A stretch of DNA of 64,000 bases from Stomorhina lunata (GCA_933228675.1 OW121744.1:20511111-20575110); one strand, 5' to 3'. Shown: positions 1 to 10,902, counted from the first letter of the stretch. The notes: generated by a model not told the origin, from the sequence alone. Numbers and translations are program-made.

Positions 1-411
1 TTCTAGATATTACCATATACACTATGAGATAGGGGGAAATGTTTTACACAATGGGCGTGGCAACTTTCTTGCCAAGGATATTAAACGTTTTAAAGATTCA
101 TACCCTTTATCACTAAGGTCGAATATAATCCCAATTTTTAACTAATTTCATTTTCTTCCTTTGCAGAATGGGATGGTTTAAAAATAGAATGGAAATAACT
201 CTGTAACCGTTGGGCGGATTTAAAAAAGTGTTGGCGATATAGCAGAAGTGTTGGCGAGCTTAAGTTTTGAACCTGGAAAGCCTACATTGCACTGGGGCGG
301 CACAATCGGCCCCAAAAGTAGTGCACCACGGACTCATAAACCACTTAAACGGTATATAATAGTCATTTTCCAACCAATATAAAAAATCTACAAAATACAA
401 CGAATACAACA
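1..411. other. AT-rich sequence, no gene seen
   Basis: No coding frame, RNA gene or complete element is visible. Bases 99-122 (CCCTTTATCACTAAGG) resemble the terminal motif of the CCCTTCACCAC dispersed repeat described further on, so a small relic of it may be present. Confidence 0.5.
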
Positions 412-703
<292 letters not shown>

Positions 704-1579
704 TACAAAGAACATCACTACATGCCTTTGCTACCTCTTACAGTTTAAAAGATATTCGACTTCAAAAAATTAAATTTTTAATTTTTATCCTAAACTGTAC
801 AGATTTTTTCTAAAATCTGTTGTATATATAAACCGATTTTCTTGACTTAAAAAAAAAGCACAAAGTTTTTAATATTTTACGAGCAAGAAGTGTATTAAAA
901 GTTTAACTATGTAAAAAGTTATAAGTACTTAAAGTTAACAATTAAAAAATAAACCATTTTTCCCCGTTTTTTTTTTTTTTTTGGGTAAAAAGTATTTTTA
1001 GTGTTTTTTAGTTATTTAAAAAATTTCCTAAGGAACATATAACATATTTATAATTTTCTGAAAGAAAACTTTACAAAGTTGTTTATTCGGCGTTAGTACC
1101 AGAGTCTCTCGAATTAGACCTATTGTTTACGGAAATTTAAATTTTGATCCATAATAACTCCAAACACACGAGAGCTGTAAAAAAAAAATTCACCAAATTT
1201 TTATGTACCAAGGTGTTTTTAATTACATTGCAAAAGTACTTTGTCGCCCTGAAAATGGCCAAAAGCAACTAGAGCAAAAAAACTAAAAATACCTATTTTT
1301 GTAAATTTTTCAAATCTTTTTAGGAATTCTGGAATTTGTGTTATCAAAATTATTTTTTTTTAATTTTTGTATTTTTTTTTTTAAGTTATAAATTTTCATA
1401 AATATATATTTACTAACAATTTTTCTAATCCAAAATCTATTATTGTTAATGCAGTTAAAACAAAAATTTAGGCTTTTTTCATGTTTTCTACCGAAAGTGT
1501 TATTTGCTTTTTTAATTCTTTATCTTTTTATAATATTTTTATATGGAGAACACAATTTCCTTTAGATTGATATATAATA
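704..1579. other. AT-rich spacer, no gene seen
   Basis: Homopolymer runs (a 14-T tract near 967-982, several A tracts) and short ATG frames only. No element ends, splice-site pairs or conserved protein segments were recognised. Confidence 0.5.
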
Positions 1580-1890
1580 CGACTATATTCCCAACTAAAA
1601 TGTATGTATCGATTTTGATGTATTCGGAAACCCGGCATTATTATACATTTTTTCTCATTTCCCCTACTTTAAGGCATAACATGGTAACACCAAACGTATT
1701 TTACAAAAATGTTGATCTGGTAACAATGATTTAATGTCTAGTTCAGGGATGGGTAAGTTTCTTTTATAACACCAATGTATTTTACAAAAAATTTGATCTG
1801 GTAACAATGATTTAATACCTAGTTCACATTTTGTTTAAACTATTAAAACTCACATGTAACCGCCTATATCCCAACTAAAGTGTATGTATA
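1580..1890 (+). repeat. Dispersed repeat A, copies 1 and 1b
   Basis: A block running from CCCAACTAAAATGTATGTAT through CGGAAACCCGGCATTATTA, GGTAACACCAAACG, GTTGATCTGGTAACA and CTAGTTCAGGGATGGG. A second, shorter copy of its 3' part (1770-1826) and 5' part (1867-1890) follows directly. The same block recurs twice at 3540-3905. No terminal inverted repeats or reading frame explain it, so its class is unknown. The 63-aa frame within it is a chance open frame in repeat DNA. Confidence 0.8.
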
Positions 1891-2612
1891 ATGTAAGTTT
1901 ACTTCAAACTTAAAATTTGTTCAATGGTAACAAGTTTACATGGACATCGAGTCAGTTGGTGGGACACCGATATATGTACTTGGAATGTAGAAGTACACAA
2001 ATCCATTTTTAAACCTATGGTGGTGAAAAATAGATCATTTTTGGTGACAATCATTCTAAATTCGGTTCTAGCTCCCTTTATAGGTCCTTAAACTTATTTA
2101 AGAAAACTTTTTAAGTTGTTGACAAATGGTTCATGCTAGCCCTTATTGGCGGCAAGTCCAACTATAATGCGTTCTTGTATATATATAATTAGATATCTTG
2201 ACATTAATTCAAAACAATTTTGGTGGCTGAAAAAACAACTAGAGTTTTTAATTAAACAATTATCCATTTGTATTAAATGTTAATTACTTAACAACCTTCA
2301 AGTAGAAATAAATTAATTTTATAATCGTTGTATATTTGCATAATAATCTTTAGGTAAAAAACGAATTTTAAAGTGAGAACAAAATAACTGATTACCCATA
2401 TAAATATAAAAAAAATTATAATATTAAAGGTTATCATACTTTTTCTGAAAAAGTTGTCAATGTCAAAATTTCTATATCTATCTAAAAAATTAAATTTTGA
2501 TCGTAGAACTTAAAGGTGGTCGTAGGTCGTTTAAGAACGAGTTTTGTGAAAGTCGTTTAAAATCGTTTGGAGTTGCGAAAACATTAACGCTAAGCGTAAA
2601 ATGATAAAGTTA
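1891..2612. other. AT-rich spacer, no gene seen
   Basis: No gene found. Bases 2018-2033 (AACCTATGGTGGTGAA) match the terminal motif of the CCCTTCACCAC dispersed repeat, so a terminal scrap of that family may be present. Confidence 0.45.
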
Positions 2613-2762
2613 GTGCGGGTAATGTGGCATAGGCTGGTAATGCGGATTCTGCACATAAACATATGTATCATGTGTCGTGTCCGATTAAAATCATTAAAAT
2701 ATGTCAAACAAAAACTACAAATTTGGCAATCTAAAAAATTAGGTATACCACATTACCCGCAC
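2613..2762. mobile_element. Candidate 150-bp MITE
   Basis: GTGCGGGTAATGTGG at 2613-2627 is the exact reverse complement of 2748-2762, and the match continues inward by about 3 more bases with one mismatch. The interior (CAAAAACTACAAATTTGGCA and on) resembles 57545-57617, which suggests a dispersed family. No target duplication is obvious. A non-autonomous TIR element is inferred from structure alone. Confidence 0.45.
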
Positions 2763-3539
2763 GTCCTCTACTGCAAGATCGACAGGTAACCTAACATTAG
2801 ATTGAGGTAACATTTTATGTTATAGGCTCGTTGGTTCCCATTTTATAAACCCAAGCGTTAATGCATAAGCTATCAATCAACTTTTACTCAAGTGTAAAGT
2901 GTTTAAATAAAGCAAAATCTTTAACATTGATGTAAATCCGTCAAAGTATTTCGATATATTATGTATTGTCAGATTTGACATTGATAATGATTAGGTTTAT
3001 GTTAACACATAAATTTTGGTTTATTTTTAATTTTTTTTTCCAATAAACAATTTATTTTCCACGTATGTACGTATGTATTATTTTTATTACAAGCCCGTTT
3101 AGTATTTAATTAAATGTGTAAAATTATTTTCCATTTGAATTTCCACACACATGAAGTATAAAAATTGTACAATATATCCCCCAACCTTAACGATTTTTTA
3201 GTCATTTAACCATAAAATTAGGTCAAGTACTAACATGTGAGAACGAACAAGTATAGAAAAAATAAAATAAAAGTAAAATATAAATGACAAAATTAAATAG
3301 GTTTAAATAATTTAATGAGGAGGGAAACTCTCCCTGAATTAGCTTTTATTGGAAGATATATGGTTAAATAAAAGTTTAAAGGTTTTGATGTGAGTCGAAG
3401 AAAGGTGCTTTCTTTCTGAATTACTCGGGATTTCTGCTTACAATGAAGAACACTTTATTTCTCTTGTTCTATATAAGCATGTTTATTTTAATCCTTGAGG
3501 GAGCATAGGTCCATTATTGTATTTTTAACGAACCATAAC
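2763..3539. other. AT-rich spacer, no gene seen
   Basis: No coding frame, TIR pair or RNA gene was recognised. The sequence has ordinary AT-rich fly intergenic character with a few poly-T runs. Confidence 0.45.
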
Positions 3540-3905
3540 TTTCCCGTCATCAGTGTAGACATTCGATTTTCACTATAGATTTTGATATATTCGGTAACCC
3601 GGAATTATTATTAATTTTCTTACATGGTAACACCAAACGTATTATACAAAAATGTTGATCTGGTTACACTGTTTTAATGCCTAGTTCAGAGATGGTTAAG
3701 TTTCTTTTATAATACTATTTTATATCATTAATGTAGACATTTTGTTTTCACTATCGATTTTGTTGTATTCGGAAACCCGGCATTATTTTTTTTCATTTCC
3801 CTTACTTTAAGGCATAACATGGTAACACCAAAGGAATTATACAAAAATGTTGATCTGGTAACACTGTTTTAATGCCTAGTTCAGGGATGGGTAAGTTTAG
3901 TTTAT
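3540..3905 (+). repeat. Dispersed repeat A, copies 2 and 3 in tandem
   Basis: Two adjacent copies (about 3540-3710 and 3711-3905) carry the same ordered motifs as 1580-1769: ATTCGG-AACCCGG, CATGGTAACACCAAA, TACAAAAATGTTGATCTGG and CCTAGTTCAG-GATGG. Copy 2 lacks the CCTTACTTTAAGGCATAA segment present in copies 1 and 3. The arrangement suggests local tandem amplification of a dispersed repeat. Confidence 0.8.
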
Positions 3906-3944
3906 AACGAAAATAAAGATATGATAAAACTGAAAAATGGTTGT

Positions 3945-4275
3945 GTGTTTCTGTTTCTGCTCTGTATTTTGTGGGATTATAAGGATGTTTTGTATTATGA
4001 ACTTACTGCACCGAAGACAATTGATTCGCTTAAAGAGAGCAATCAACTAAAACGAGCACAATATTCTCCCAAACATGTGGTCATAATCTTTTATCTTGGC
4101 AACGCTTGGACACATGTTGCAAGACCGGTCAAAAACTATTTAGAAAACAGTGTATGGTAAGTTTTGGCTCATCCGCCGTACAGGCCAGACCTTAACCCTT
4201 CTAAATACCATTAGTTTCGATCCTTACAAAAGTACTTACTGGAAAGCGCTTTACTTTAGAACAGGATATTAGAAA
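3945..4275 (+). pseudogene. Dead mariner transposase fragment (C-terminal half)
   Basis: The frame reads LLCILWDYKDVLYYEL, then IFYLGNAWTHVARPVKNYLE, and after a small frame change LAHPPYRPDLNPSKYH, FRSLQKYL and EQDIRK. This order is the C-terminal half of a mariner (DD34D) transposase: the LCIWWD block, the HDNARPH block, the HPPYSPDLAPSDYHLF block and the terminal EDI-K segment. Two catalytic positions are lost: the second Asp block reads YLGNAWTH rather than HDNARPH, and the third reads PSKYH rather than PSDYH. There is no N-terminal DNA-binding part and no inverted repeat. The relic stops at about 4275, exactly where a SINE-like sequence begins. It is inactive. Confidence 0.8.
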
Positions 4276-4550
4276 GGTTAGTCATCCGCCTAGCATACCA
4301 GAGGTCCCAAGTTCGAAACCCGGTCAGACTCACTTAATAAAAAATAAATTTTCAACCGGTTGAACTCATAACCCAGTTAGCCACTGGTTATTGAGTATTA
4401 GGCTTTGTAAAACTTCTCTAACTAATGCATTTGCCGTTCGAAGCCGGAGAATCGGATGTAGCTCATTGTCTGAGAGAAGTACAAATTGTTCCAATTGGAA
4501 TGTTGTCGGGGAGTTATATATACATCTATTAGATATCGGCAATAACAAAA
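4276..4550 (+). mobile_element. tRNA-derived SINE fragment, family 1
   Basis: Bases 4276-4332 (GGTTAGTCATCCGCCTAGCA, CAGAGGTCCCAAGTTCGAAA) match the tRNA-like head of a second copy at 27709-27812 on the opposite strand, including a B-box (AGTTCGA-ACC). The 5' part with the A-box is missing here. Bases 4346-4550, with TTTGCCGTTCGAAGCC, may be SINE body, but I could not align that part to the other copy. The joint with the mariner relic suggests insertion or recombination at this point. Confidence 0.6.
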
Positions 4551-6329
4551 GCAGTATTTTTTATAATTTTCTTTATTTTATACTATAAATTACTTCCCAT
4601 AAGAGAATTCCTCTTGGTGTCTTGAGTAAATATCTAAAAGATTTAAAATAAGTCCATCTAAGTGAGTCATATTTAAAAGTAAATATGTAAGCAAATAAGT
4701 ATTACAAGCAGCCAAGTAAGAACCTACTACTGCTACCCTTCGCTCAGTAACTCCCAACATACAGACAAACAAGTACCCAAATTCCTTATAAGGATCTTTA
4801 CCACCATATTTTGCACAGTTGTTGCTTTTTCATTTTTTGTTTGTTGCCTCCAACAAAAAAATGGAAAAACAAAAACTGCTCTATTAAATAATTTTCTTGA
4901 TATTTGTAATCATCCAAGTATAAGTGCACTTGTTTCCCAGAGCAACTTTTGTGATAGATTTTTCTAAAGAGCTGGCAAAAAAAAATTAGTAATTGCGCAA
5001 GGGCACTTTATTGATTTTCTTTCATTGCTCAAATTCAAAATGTGGAAAAAACAGCTTTAAAATATAACAGAAACAGAAATTGCTATACACAAACTGCGTA
5101 AAAGAAAAATTTGAACTTTGTGCTGGTGTTTTTTTGAAATGATTTTGACAAAAACTGTCAATTTGATATTTGCAGCCTAAAAGCTAGCACTCACTCAATT
5201 CTTTCACTAGGTTTCTTGTTGCTGTAAATGTCATATTTTAGGAAGGGTGCCTGTTTGGTAGTACATTTTCTATATATTTTATCCTTGTTTCTATTTCCAA
5301 TTTTCGTGGTTCATGTTTCAACACACGTTCACACAAATGTCTTTATAAATATCCCTAATTCTCTCATGATATCTAAGTTTATACCTAAAGGTTTTATTTT
5401 GTTGCCTTTCTCGTACATATGTTTCTTTTTATGTTTAAGTAATTGGAATACCTGTGTTGTTAATACATATTGTTAACGCTTGAGTAATTTTCAAATATGT
5501 ACAAATTTACGCATTAGTTAGATAAGTTAGACTTTTAAGTTATTCACACCAGATTTTGATTTATTAGAAAATGGTATCGTATTTCTTGGGAAATACATAC
5601 ATCATTTTTATCACTTCTGCCTTTATCTTTTATTTTATTATAACTCTTTTTTTTATTTACTTCTATTAACTTTTAAATTAGATTTTCCTTTTAAACTTCT
5701 AGCTCAGAAATGAATAATTTTATTTTTAGAAAATCTTAGAATCTTAGAACATTTCCAACTCTGAGCTTTATATCAAAGACAGGGCTACCAGACGAATTGT
5801 TTTTGTGTTTCTTGGGTTTGGTGTTACCAGGTTTAAAACTGATTTTTTGTAAATGCAAATATTTTAAGAATTTAAAATATGAATTTTTACATTTCAGAAC
5901 TTGAGATTTAAGATAAAGCTTCTATAACGAACCGTTCCAGCTCGCTTTCAGGTGATGCGGCTTAACTAGTCGACACATTTTTCTGAAATTTTAAAGTACA
6001 GTTTTATAGACTATTTTAAATGTTATAGACTGATGTCTAAAATGTCTTTTTGTTAAAGTTTGGCAAGCCGAGAGAGTTACGGAGATTACTTGCTCGTTTG
6101 CACATACATTTTTTATATAGACAAAAATGATGTCGTGTACTATAAAAATTACCAACATGAGGACCAAATAACCTGCGTAATTCTTAAAATCATTTTTATT
6201 CTCAAATATTTCTGAAAATGTGTGTTTAATATTTTTCGCAAATGGATCCGCAGAAGCACAAAGTGTATTATTTGGCAATCTAGTTAGTCTACGTATGACA
6301 AGGTACATAGTATTGAAAAATCTCTATAC
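4551..6329. other. Spacer, no gene seen
   Basis: Several frames of 60-105 codons occur, but they are hydrophobic low-complexity readings of AT-rich DNA with no conserved motif. No TIR, LTR or RNA structure was recognised. Confidence 0.4.
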
Positions 6330-7460
6330 GAGCAGTGTCTTCGTATCAAAGTTCATTTGTTACAGAGTAAAGAATAATGATTGTTCATCAATTCCAACTC
6401 TTTTAAAGGATGAACAGTCGTTCACTAAACCGGTTGACAAAGCAAACCTTATAGCTAAACTTTTTGCAAGTAATTCACACTTGCGGGAAAGCAATCAACC
6501 TCTGCCCGTGCTTGAAAGAGTATCAGTAACTATGCCTAGCATATTTTTTCGAGCTTGCGCTGTTAAAAGGGTTTTAGCGGATCTCAATATAAATAAGTCT
6601 ACTGGGCCGGATGGCATATCAGGAGGGTTACTCCGTATCTCGATTCGAAAATAAAATTGTTTGAATTTGTATGACTAAAGCACTGAGTTTCGAAAAGATT
6701 TTCTTTCGAATCGAGTTACGGAGTAACCCCCCAGCGCTGGTCTTGAAGCAGTGCTCTTCAACGTTAGCTCGTCCATTAGGCAACCTTTTAGCACCTTAAT
6801 GTAAAGGCAATCCCCAAAAAGGTCCTGACCTTTCCAAATTGATGGAAAGTATGGTAAACTATAATATAGTCGAATATAAACGACCAGCAATATAGATTTC
6901 GTAGGGGCCGACCTACGGTTGATGTATAGCCTTTTTATCGAAAGTAAAGTTATAGAAATCGGCCAAGCATGCTGGAGATCAATACCAAGAAGCAAATAAT
7001 AAATGATACGCTAAATTCCGACCTATCTACAATTACCAATTGGGGTCATTTAAATAGTGTCGACTTCGAAGCTCGAAAGGCCCAATGTTGTGTGTTAACA
7101 CACAAACGCGTTACGGACCATGTTGCTTCATCTGAATTATGGGTGGTATAAATATTTAGGAATCAGGAACTCTTGATGTTCAAGGCATAAAAATTCAGAT
7201 GACCATTGGACTTAACACCTTCTTCAAGTATCAAAAGAAGCATTTAAGTGTCTCGGCTTACTAAGGCGGTGTAAGACATACTTCACTCCAACTGATCTAT
7301 ACCACTTATATCCGACCGCAAATGGAATACAACTCTCATGTATGGTCCGGTGCTTCAAAGTCTATTTTAAAGCTTCTCGACCGTGTCCAAGAGGTCACTG
7401 TCACCCATAAGTCCAATACAAAAAAAAAAGTAAAATGTTGTAGTTTTTCGATTCATCACA
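6330..7460 (+). pseudogene. Jockey-like LINE reverse transcriptase relic
   Basis: The first part reads SSIPTLLKDEQSFTKPVDKA, LIAKLFASNSHL and INKSTGPDGI, the entry to a jockey-type RT domain. After a 110-bp insertion (6622-6731) the frame resumes as PALVLKQCSSTLARPLGNLL. Further downstream come TITNWGHLNSVDFEARKAQC, SGTLDVQGIKI, YIRPQMEYNSHVW and SKSILKLLDRVQE. All are RT C-terminal segments shared with the relics at 23417-24205 and 35640-36420. The central RT motifs, including the YADD box, are missing or scrambled, and there are many stops and frame changes. It is non-functional. Confidence 0.85.
6622..6731. mobile_element. 110-bp TIR element inside the LINE relic
   Basis: GGAGGGTTACTCCGTATCTC at the left and its near reverse complement at the right (GAGTTACGGAGTAACCCCCC) form arms that continue through CGATTCGAAA and TTTCGAATCG, about 28 bp with few mismatches. 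The element splits the RT frame between GPDGI and PALVLK, so it arrived after the LINE. A shorter relative lies at 34328-34392. The target duplication is unclear (CAG is possible). Confidence 0.8.
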
Positions 7461-8599
7461 AAATCGTCTTGCCTTAATAAAAGGCAACCCCCTAAGGGAG
7501 GTTAAACCCTCTTAGAAAGGCATCATAGCATAGAAGAATGTTTCAAATCAACAGTTTGTTTGTATACGCAGCACATTTGTTAAATTCACACTTAATTAGT
7601 TAAACATGACATAGCACAAAAATAGATTTTCATATTTAGAGAGAACATTTTTACATTGTGCGTTAGAGTTATTTTAAATGTAATTGAAAATGTTGACAAA
7701 TTACGGTTTCGTTTTAAAACAATAAAAGATAGATAATTGTAGGTGAGACTATTTTATGCTTCATTAAATATTAATTAAGTTTAATTTTAAATTTAATTTT
7801 AAATTTAATTAAAATAATAAGAAATTCAATTTATTCAAATAGATACAAATATGTATGAATATTTAGTGTTCTAAGAAAAATTAGAAATCCTAAAAACTGA
7901 GTTTTAAAAGGATTAAAAGAAAGCCCAAATTAAAATGTTTGACCTTTTAATGAAATATGTTTCAAACACAAACTTTGTGTTTTGAAAATGTCATTAAAAC
8001 TTTTGCTTATAAAAGAGTTATTTAAATTAAATTAAAAGAAAATATTAGAACGATATTAAGAGATAAATATAAAAAACTTATGATATTTAAATAAAAGTAG
8101 ATTGTTATGGGAGATTTGTTAAGACATAACAAACAGGCCTCAATTGAAGTGTTACCATTTTGAAAATCAAAATGTAGTAGAGAAATAGAAAAACAATTTG
8201 GTATGACAACTCCTCTGTGATATGATTTTGCAACTATGCAAAATCACATGTTTAAGTTTTTAAAGAAATAAACCGTTATGAAAACCAAATGTTTGTTTAA
8301 ACTTTTTACAACATTTTTTTTTTCACTTTAATAAAATATTTAAATCTAATCTAAAGATTTTTAAAATTTATTAAAAAATTAGGTCATGCTTTTAAATATG
8401 TAGATAAATATTTTCAATGATTAAATGTGAATAGAATTTAGAATTCATTCATGGATTAGTTGAAAAATAATACACAAAAATTTCAATTTTATGTTTCCGC
8501 TTTTACTGTTGTTATATTGTTTGAAAACCTAGACCAGTATAATAATGATTTATAACGAAACATTTTAAGTACAAAGAATGTACCGAATAAAATAGGCAT
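7461..8599. other. AT-rich spacer, no gene seen
   Basis: No coding frame or element was recognised. Stretches of alternating AAATTTAATT near 7770-7815 are low complexity. Confidence 0.45.
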
Positions 8600-8770
8600 T
8601 TACAATTTCTGACATAGTATTTTTTATAATACTCTTGTAAAACATATCCAATAAAGCCTAGGTTCGAACCCTGGTCAAGGCAACATAACTTTATGTAGTT
8701 ATTAAAATTATAATTTAACACTATATTCTTTGTCGGCGGCAAGCCTTACAGCATTAACACGCCGGCGATG
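8600..8770 (+). mobile_element. tRNA-derived SINE, family 2
   Basis: GCCTAGGTTCGAACCCTGG at 8654-8672 carries a perfect RNA polymerase III B-box, followed by TCAAGGCAAC and a body ending GCAAGCCTTACAG, ATTAACACGCCGGCGATG. The copy at 20343-20505 on the other strand has the same order: B-box, AAGGCAAC, an AT-rich linker, a GTAAGCCCTAC block and AACACGCC. The A-box half of the head is decayed here. Confidence 0.7.
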
Positions 8771-9109
8771 TAAAACAAATAAAATTGGTTGTATAGAGTT
8801 AAAGCGGTAATCTTTTTTATGGGACTTTTCAAAACGACCATACGGCAAATCAATATATGGATGTACAACATCTTTATATTATAGTGTGATTTATATAGTC
8901 ATATTGTTTATCGTAATGTAGATCCATATTTGCTACAATCGAATGCTTAGTCCAGGAATTTATGTAGTCGAATCTTAGATATCGTATTGTTCTTTGTAGG
9001 AAATTATAAAGTATTATCGCATGGTTTATATTGCCCAATTGTAGTTCCTTATATACAGGAGAAGGCAGTCTATACCACCAGTAGCCGATTAATATTTTTA
9101 AGTTTCGAT
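8771..9109. other. Spacer with diffuse TATATAGTC-type motifs
   Basis: No gene is visible. Short motifs such as TTATATAGTC and TGTAG-TC recall the 24-bp repeat seen at 10280-10560, but no regular period is present. Confidence 0.4.
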
Positions 9110-9432
9110 AAAAATATTTTTCTGTAAAAATTTTCGAGATAAATATTTTTATATCAAATCTTCTATAGAAAATTTTTGATAAAAATATTTTCTATAGAAA
9201 ATTTTTTAATAAAAAAATTTTTGAAAAAAAAGGTTTGCATGGAAAAATTTTTGATTTCCAAAGAAAAATTTTCCAAAGAAAAATTTTCCAAAGAAAAATT
9301 TTTGATAAAAAATTTCCCAAAGAAAAATTTTTGATTAAAAAACTATCGATTTTGATAAAAAAAAAATTCAAAGAAAAATTTGTGATAAAAAAATTCCCTA
9401 TAAAAAAATGTTTGATAAAAAAATTAGAATTA

Positions 9433-9495
9433 GGGATAATCCTCCTGATGAGATGGTCTAACCAACCATCGAAACGCGTCGAGGAAAGGTTTCCC
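9433..9495 (+). ncRNA. Type I hammerhead ribozyme
   Basis: All catalytic-core elements are present in order. Helix I 5' strand is GGGA (9433-9436) and TCCTC (9440-9444). CTGATGA follows at 9445-9451. Helix II is GATGGT (9452-9457), a 7-nt loop, then ACCATC (9465-9470). GAAA is at 9471-9474. Helix III is minimal: A9474-T9479 and C9475-G9478 closing a GC loop. The cleavage triplet is GTC, with predicted cleavage after C9480. The helix I 3' strand is GAGGA (9481-9485) and TCCC (9492-9495), leaving an internal loop of 3 and 6 nt. Minimal helix III, open helix I and an asymmetric helix I internal loop are known from hammerheads of Penelope-like elements and retrozymes. The carrier here is not identified; no Penelope reverse transcriptase is visible nearby. 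Confidence 0.9.
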
Positions 9496-9530
9496 CACCA
9501 ACATTTTTTGGTTTTATCAAAAAACTATTT

Positions 9531-9558
9531 ATTACAATAATAAATAATTGTAATAAAT
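9531..9558. other. Hairpin downstream of the ribozyme
   Basis: TTATTACAAT, a 7- to 8-base loop and ATTGTAATAA form a 10-bp AT stem about 50 bases 3' of the predicted cleavage site. It lies in the same non-satellite segment as the hammerhead. Its function is unknown. Confidence 0.55.
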
Positions 9559-10278
9559 TGGGATTCTTAGTGCAATACACTACAGTAAAACTTTTTAATT
9601 AAATGTTTGATGTCCCAAATTTTGATAAACCTTTTTAAAAAATTTTCTATAGAAAAATTTTTGATAAAAAAATTTTTTACAGAAAAATTTTTGATAAAAA
9701 AATTTTCTATAGAAAAGTTTTTGTTAAAAAAGCTTTCAATAGAAACATTTTTGATAAAAAAAAAATTTATATAGAAAAATTTTTGATAAAAAAATTTCAC
9801 AAAGAAAAATTTTTGATAAAAACATTTTCCAAAGAAAAATTTTTGATAAAAAAATTTTCTATATTAAAATTTTTGATAAAAAAATTTTCTATACAAAAAT
9901 TTTTGATAAAAAAATTTTCTACAGAAAAATTTTTGATGAAAAGATTTTCTATAGAAAAATTTTTGATAAAAAAATTTTGTATAGAAAAATGTTTGATAAA
10001 AAAAAAATTTTTGATAAAAAAGTTTTCTATAGAAAAATTTTCTATAGAAAAATTTTTGATAAAAAAATTTTCTATAGAAAAATTTTTGAGAAAAAATTTT
10101 CTATAGAAAAATTTTTGTTGAAAAAGCTTTTAATAGAAAAAAATTTTATAAAAACATCTTTTATAAAAACATTTTTTATAAAAAAATTTTCTATAGAAAA
10201 ATTTTTAATAGAAAATTTTCTACAGAAAAATTTTTGATAAAAAAAAAATTTTATAGAAAATGTTTTGTCGAAAAAGTT

Positions 10279-10580
10279 AGTAACTTTTTCGACAAAAGTA
10301 GACCTTTATATAGTAAAATTGTGGATCTTAATACAGTCCCATTGTGGATTATATATATTTTTGTGGGTAGTCATATGTAGGTTTTTACATTTTCCAATTG
10401 TAGGGGTTTATATAGACTAATCGTATGGTTTATTTATTGTCTTATTTTAGATCTTTATATAGTCCAATAGTAGGTCTTTATGTAATAAAATTGTAGGGTT
10501 TATAAAGTCCAATTGTAAGGTTTACATACTCCAATTGTGATCTTTATATATTTATATTATCCAGATGTAGGTCTTTATAT
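10279..10580 (+). repeat. 24-bp repeat of the TATAGTCCAATTGTAGGTC type
   Basis: Imperfect units of about 24 bp (TTTATATAGTCCAATTGTAG and variants) with changing spacing. The array continues at 10826-10902 and 13850-13930 on either side of two insertions, so all three blocks were one array before those elements arrived. Confidence 0.75.
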
Positions 10581-10825
10581 CTGTGCCTTGGTGCTAAAAG
10601 GGCCAATGCCACTTTTTTGCTGTTTTGAGTTAATTATTGCATTAGATTCCCTTCTTTACCCTCTTTTATTTGGCTCCAACAGCTCATCTCTAGCTTAACT
10701 CTGAACAGATTTATAAAGGTTTTTCTGGGCAACGTTACTATGAAATTATATGTAAAATTAATTTCAAATCAAATTTTCTTAAAACTAGTTTTTTTGACAT
10801 TGGCCCTTTTAACACCAAGCCACAG
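10581..10825. mobile_element. 245-bp TIR element (MITE) in the 24-bp repeat
   Basis: CTGTGCCTTGGTGCTAAAAG at the left continues through GGCCAATG. The right end, TGGCCCTTTTAACACCAAGC and CACAG, is its reverse complement over 31 bp with three mismatches. The element has no coding capacity. It interrupts the 24-bp repeat array cleanly; the target duplication is ambiguous (AT or TAT) because the flank is itself AT-rich. It is probably moved by an unknown autonomous transposase. Confidence 0.8.
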
Positions 10826-10902
10826 ATGTAGTCTAATAGTAGATCTATATATAGTAAAATTGTAGTTCTTAATATAGTCCTATTGTATATATATTTCTTT
10901 TG
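10826..10902 (+). repeat. 24-bp repeat, segment between two insertions
   Basis: Short continuation of the TATAGTCC-ATTGTAG array between the 245-bp TIR element and the LINE. Confidence 0.7.

Larger units (their letters stand above)
9110..10278 (+). repeat. 30-bp satellite built on a CTATAG palindrome
   Basis: Degenerate tandem units of about 30 bp run through AAAATTTTTGATAAAAAAA and TTTTCTATAGAAAA. Because 30 is a multiple of 3 and the unit lacks stops, it reads on the plus strand as Lys-Phe-Leu-Ile-Lys-Lys-Phe-Ser-Ile-Glu repeats (for example 9783-10106); these are not genes. Unit edges vary through gain or loss of A and T. The array is broken at about 9425-9640 by an unrelated segment holding a hammerhead ribozyme. 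Confidence 0.9.

Noticed and set aside
5228..5476. 82-aa hydrophobic frame that could suggest a membrane peptide
   Set aside because: T-rich DNA gives hydrophobic readings by default; there is no conserved motif.
8650..8680. tRNA gene suggested by GGTTCGAACCC
   Set aside because: Only the B-box arm is tRNA-like; the sequence matches a SINE found elsewhere in the window.
9235..10237. Lys/Phe-rich repeat proteins on both strands
   Set aside because: Translations of the 30-bp satellite; changes between units are not biased to silent sites.
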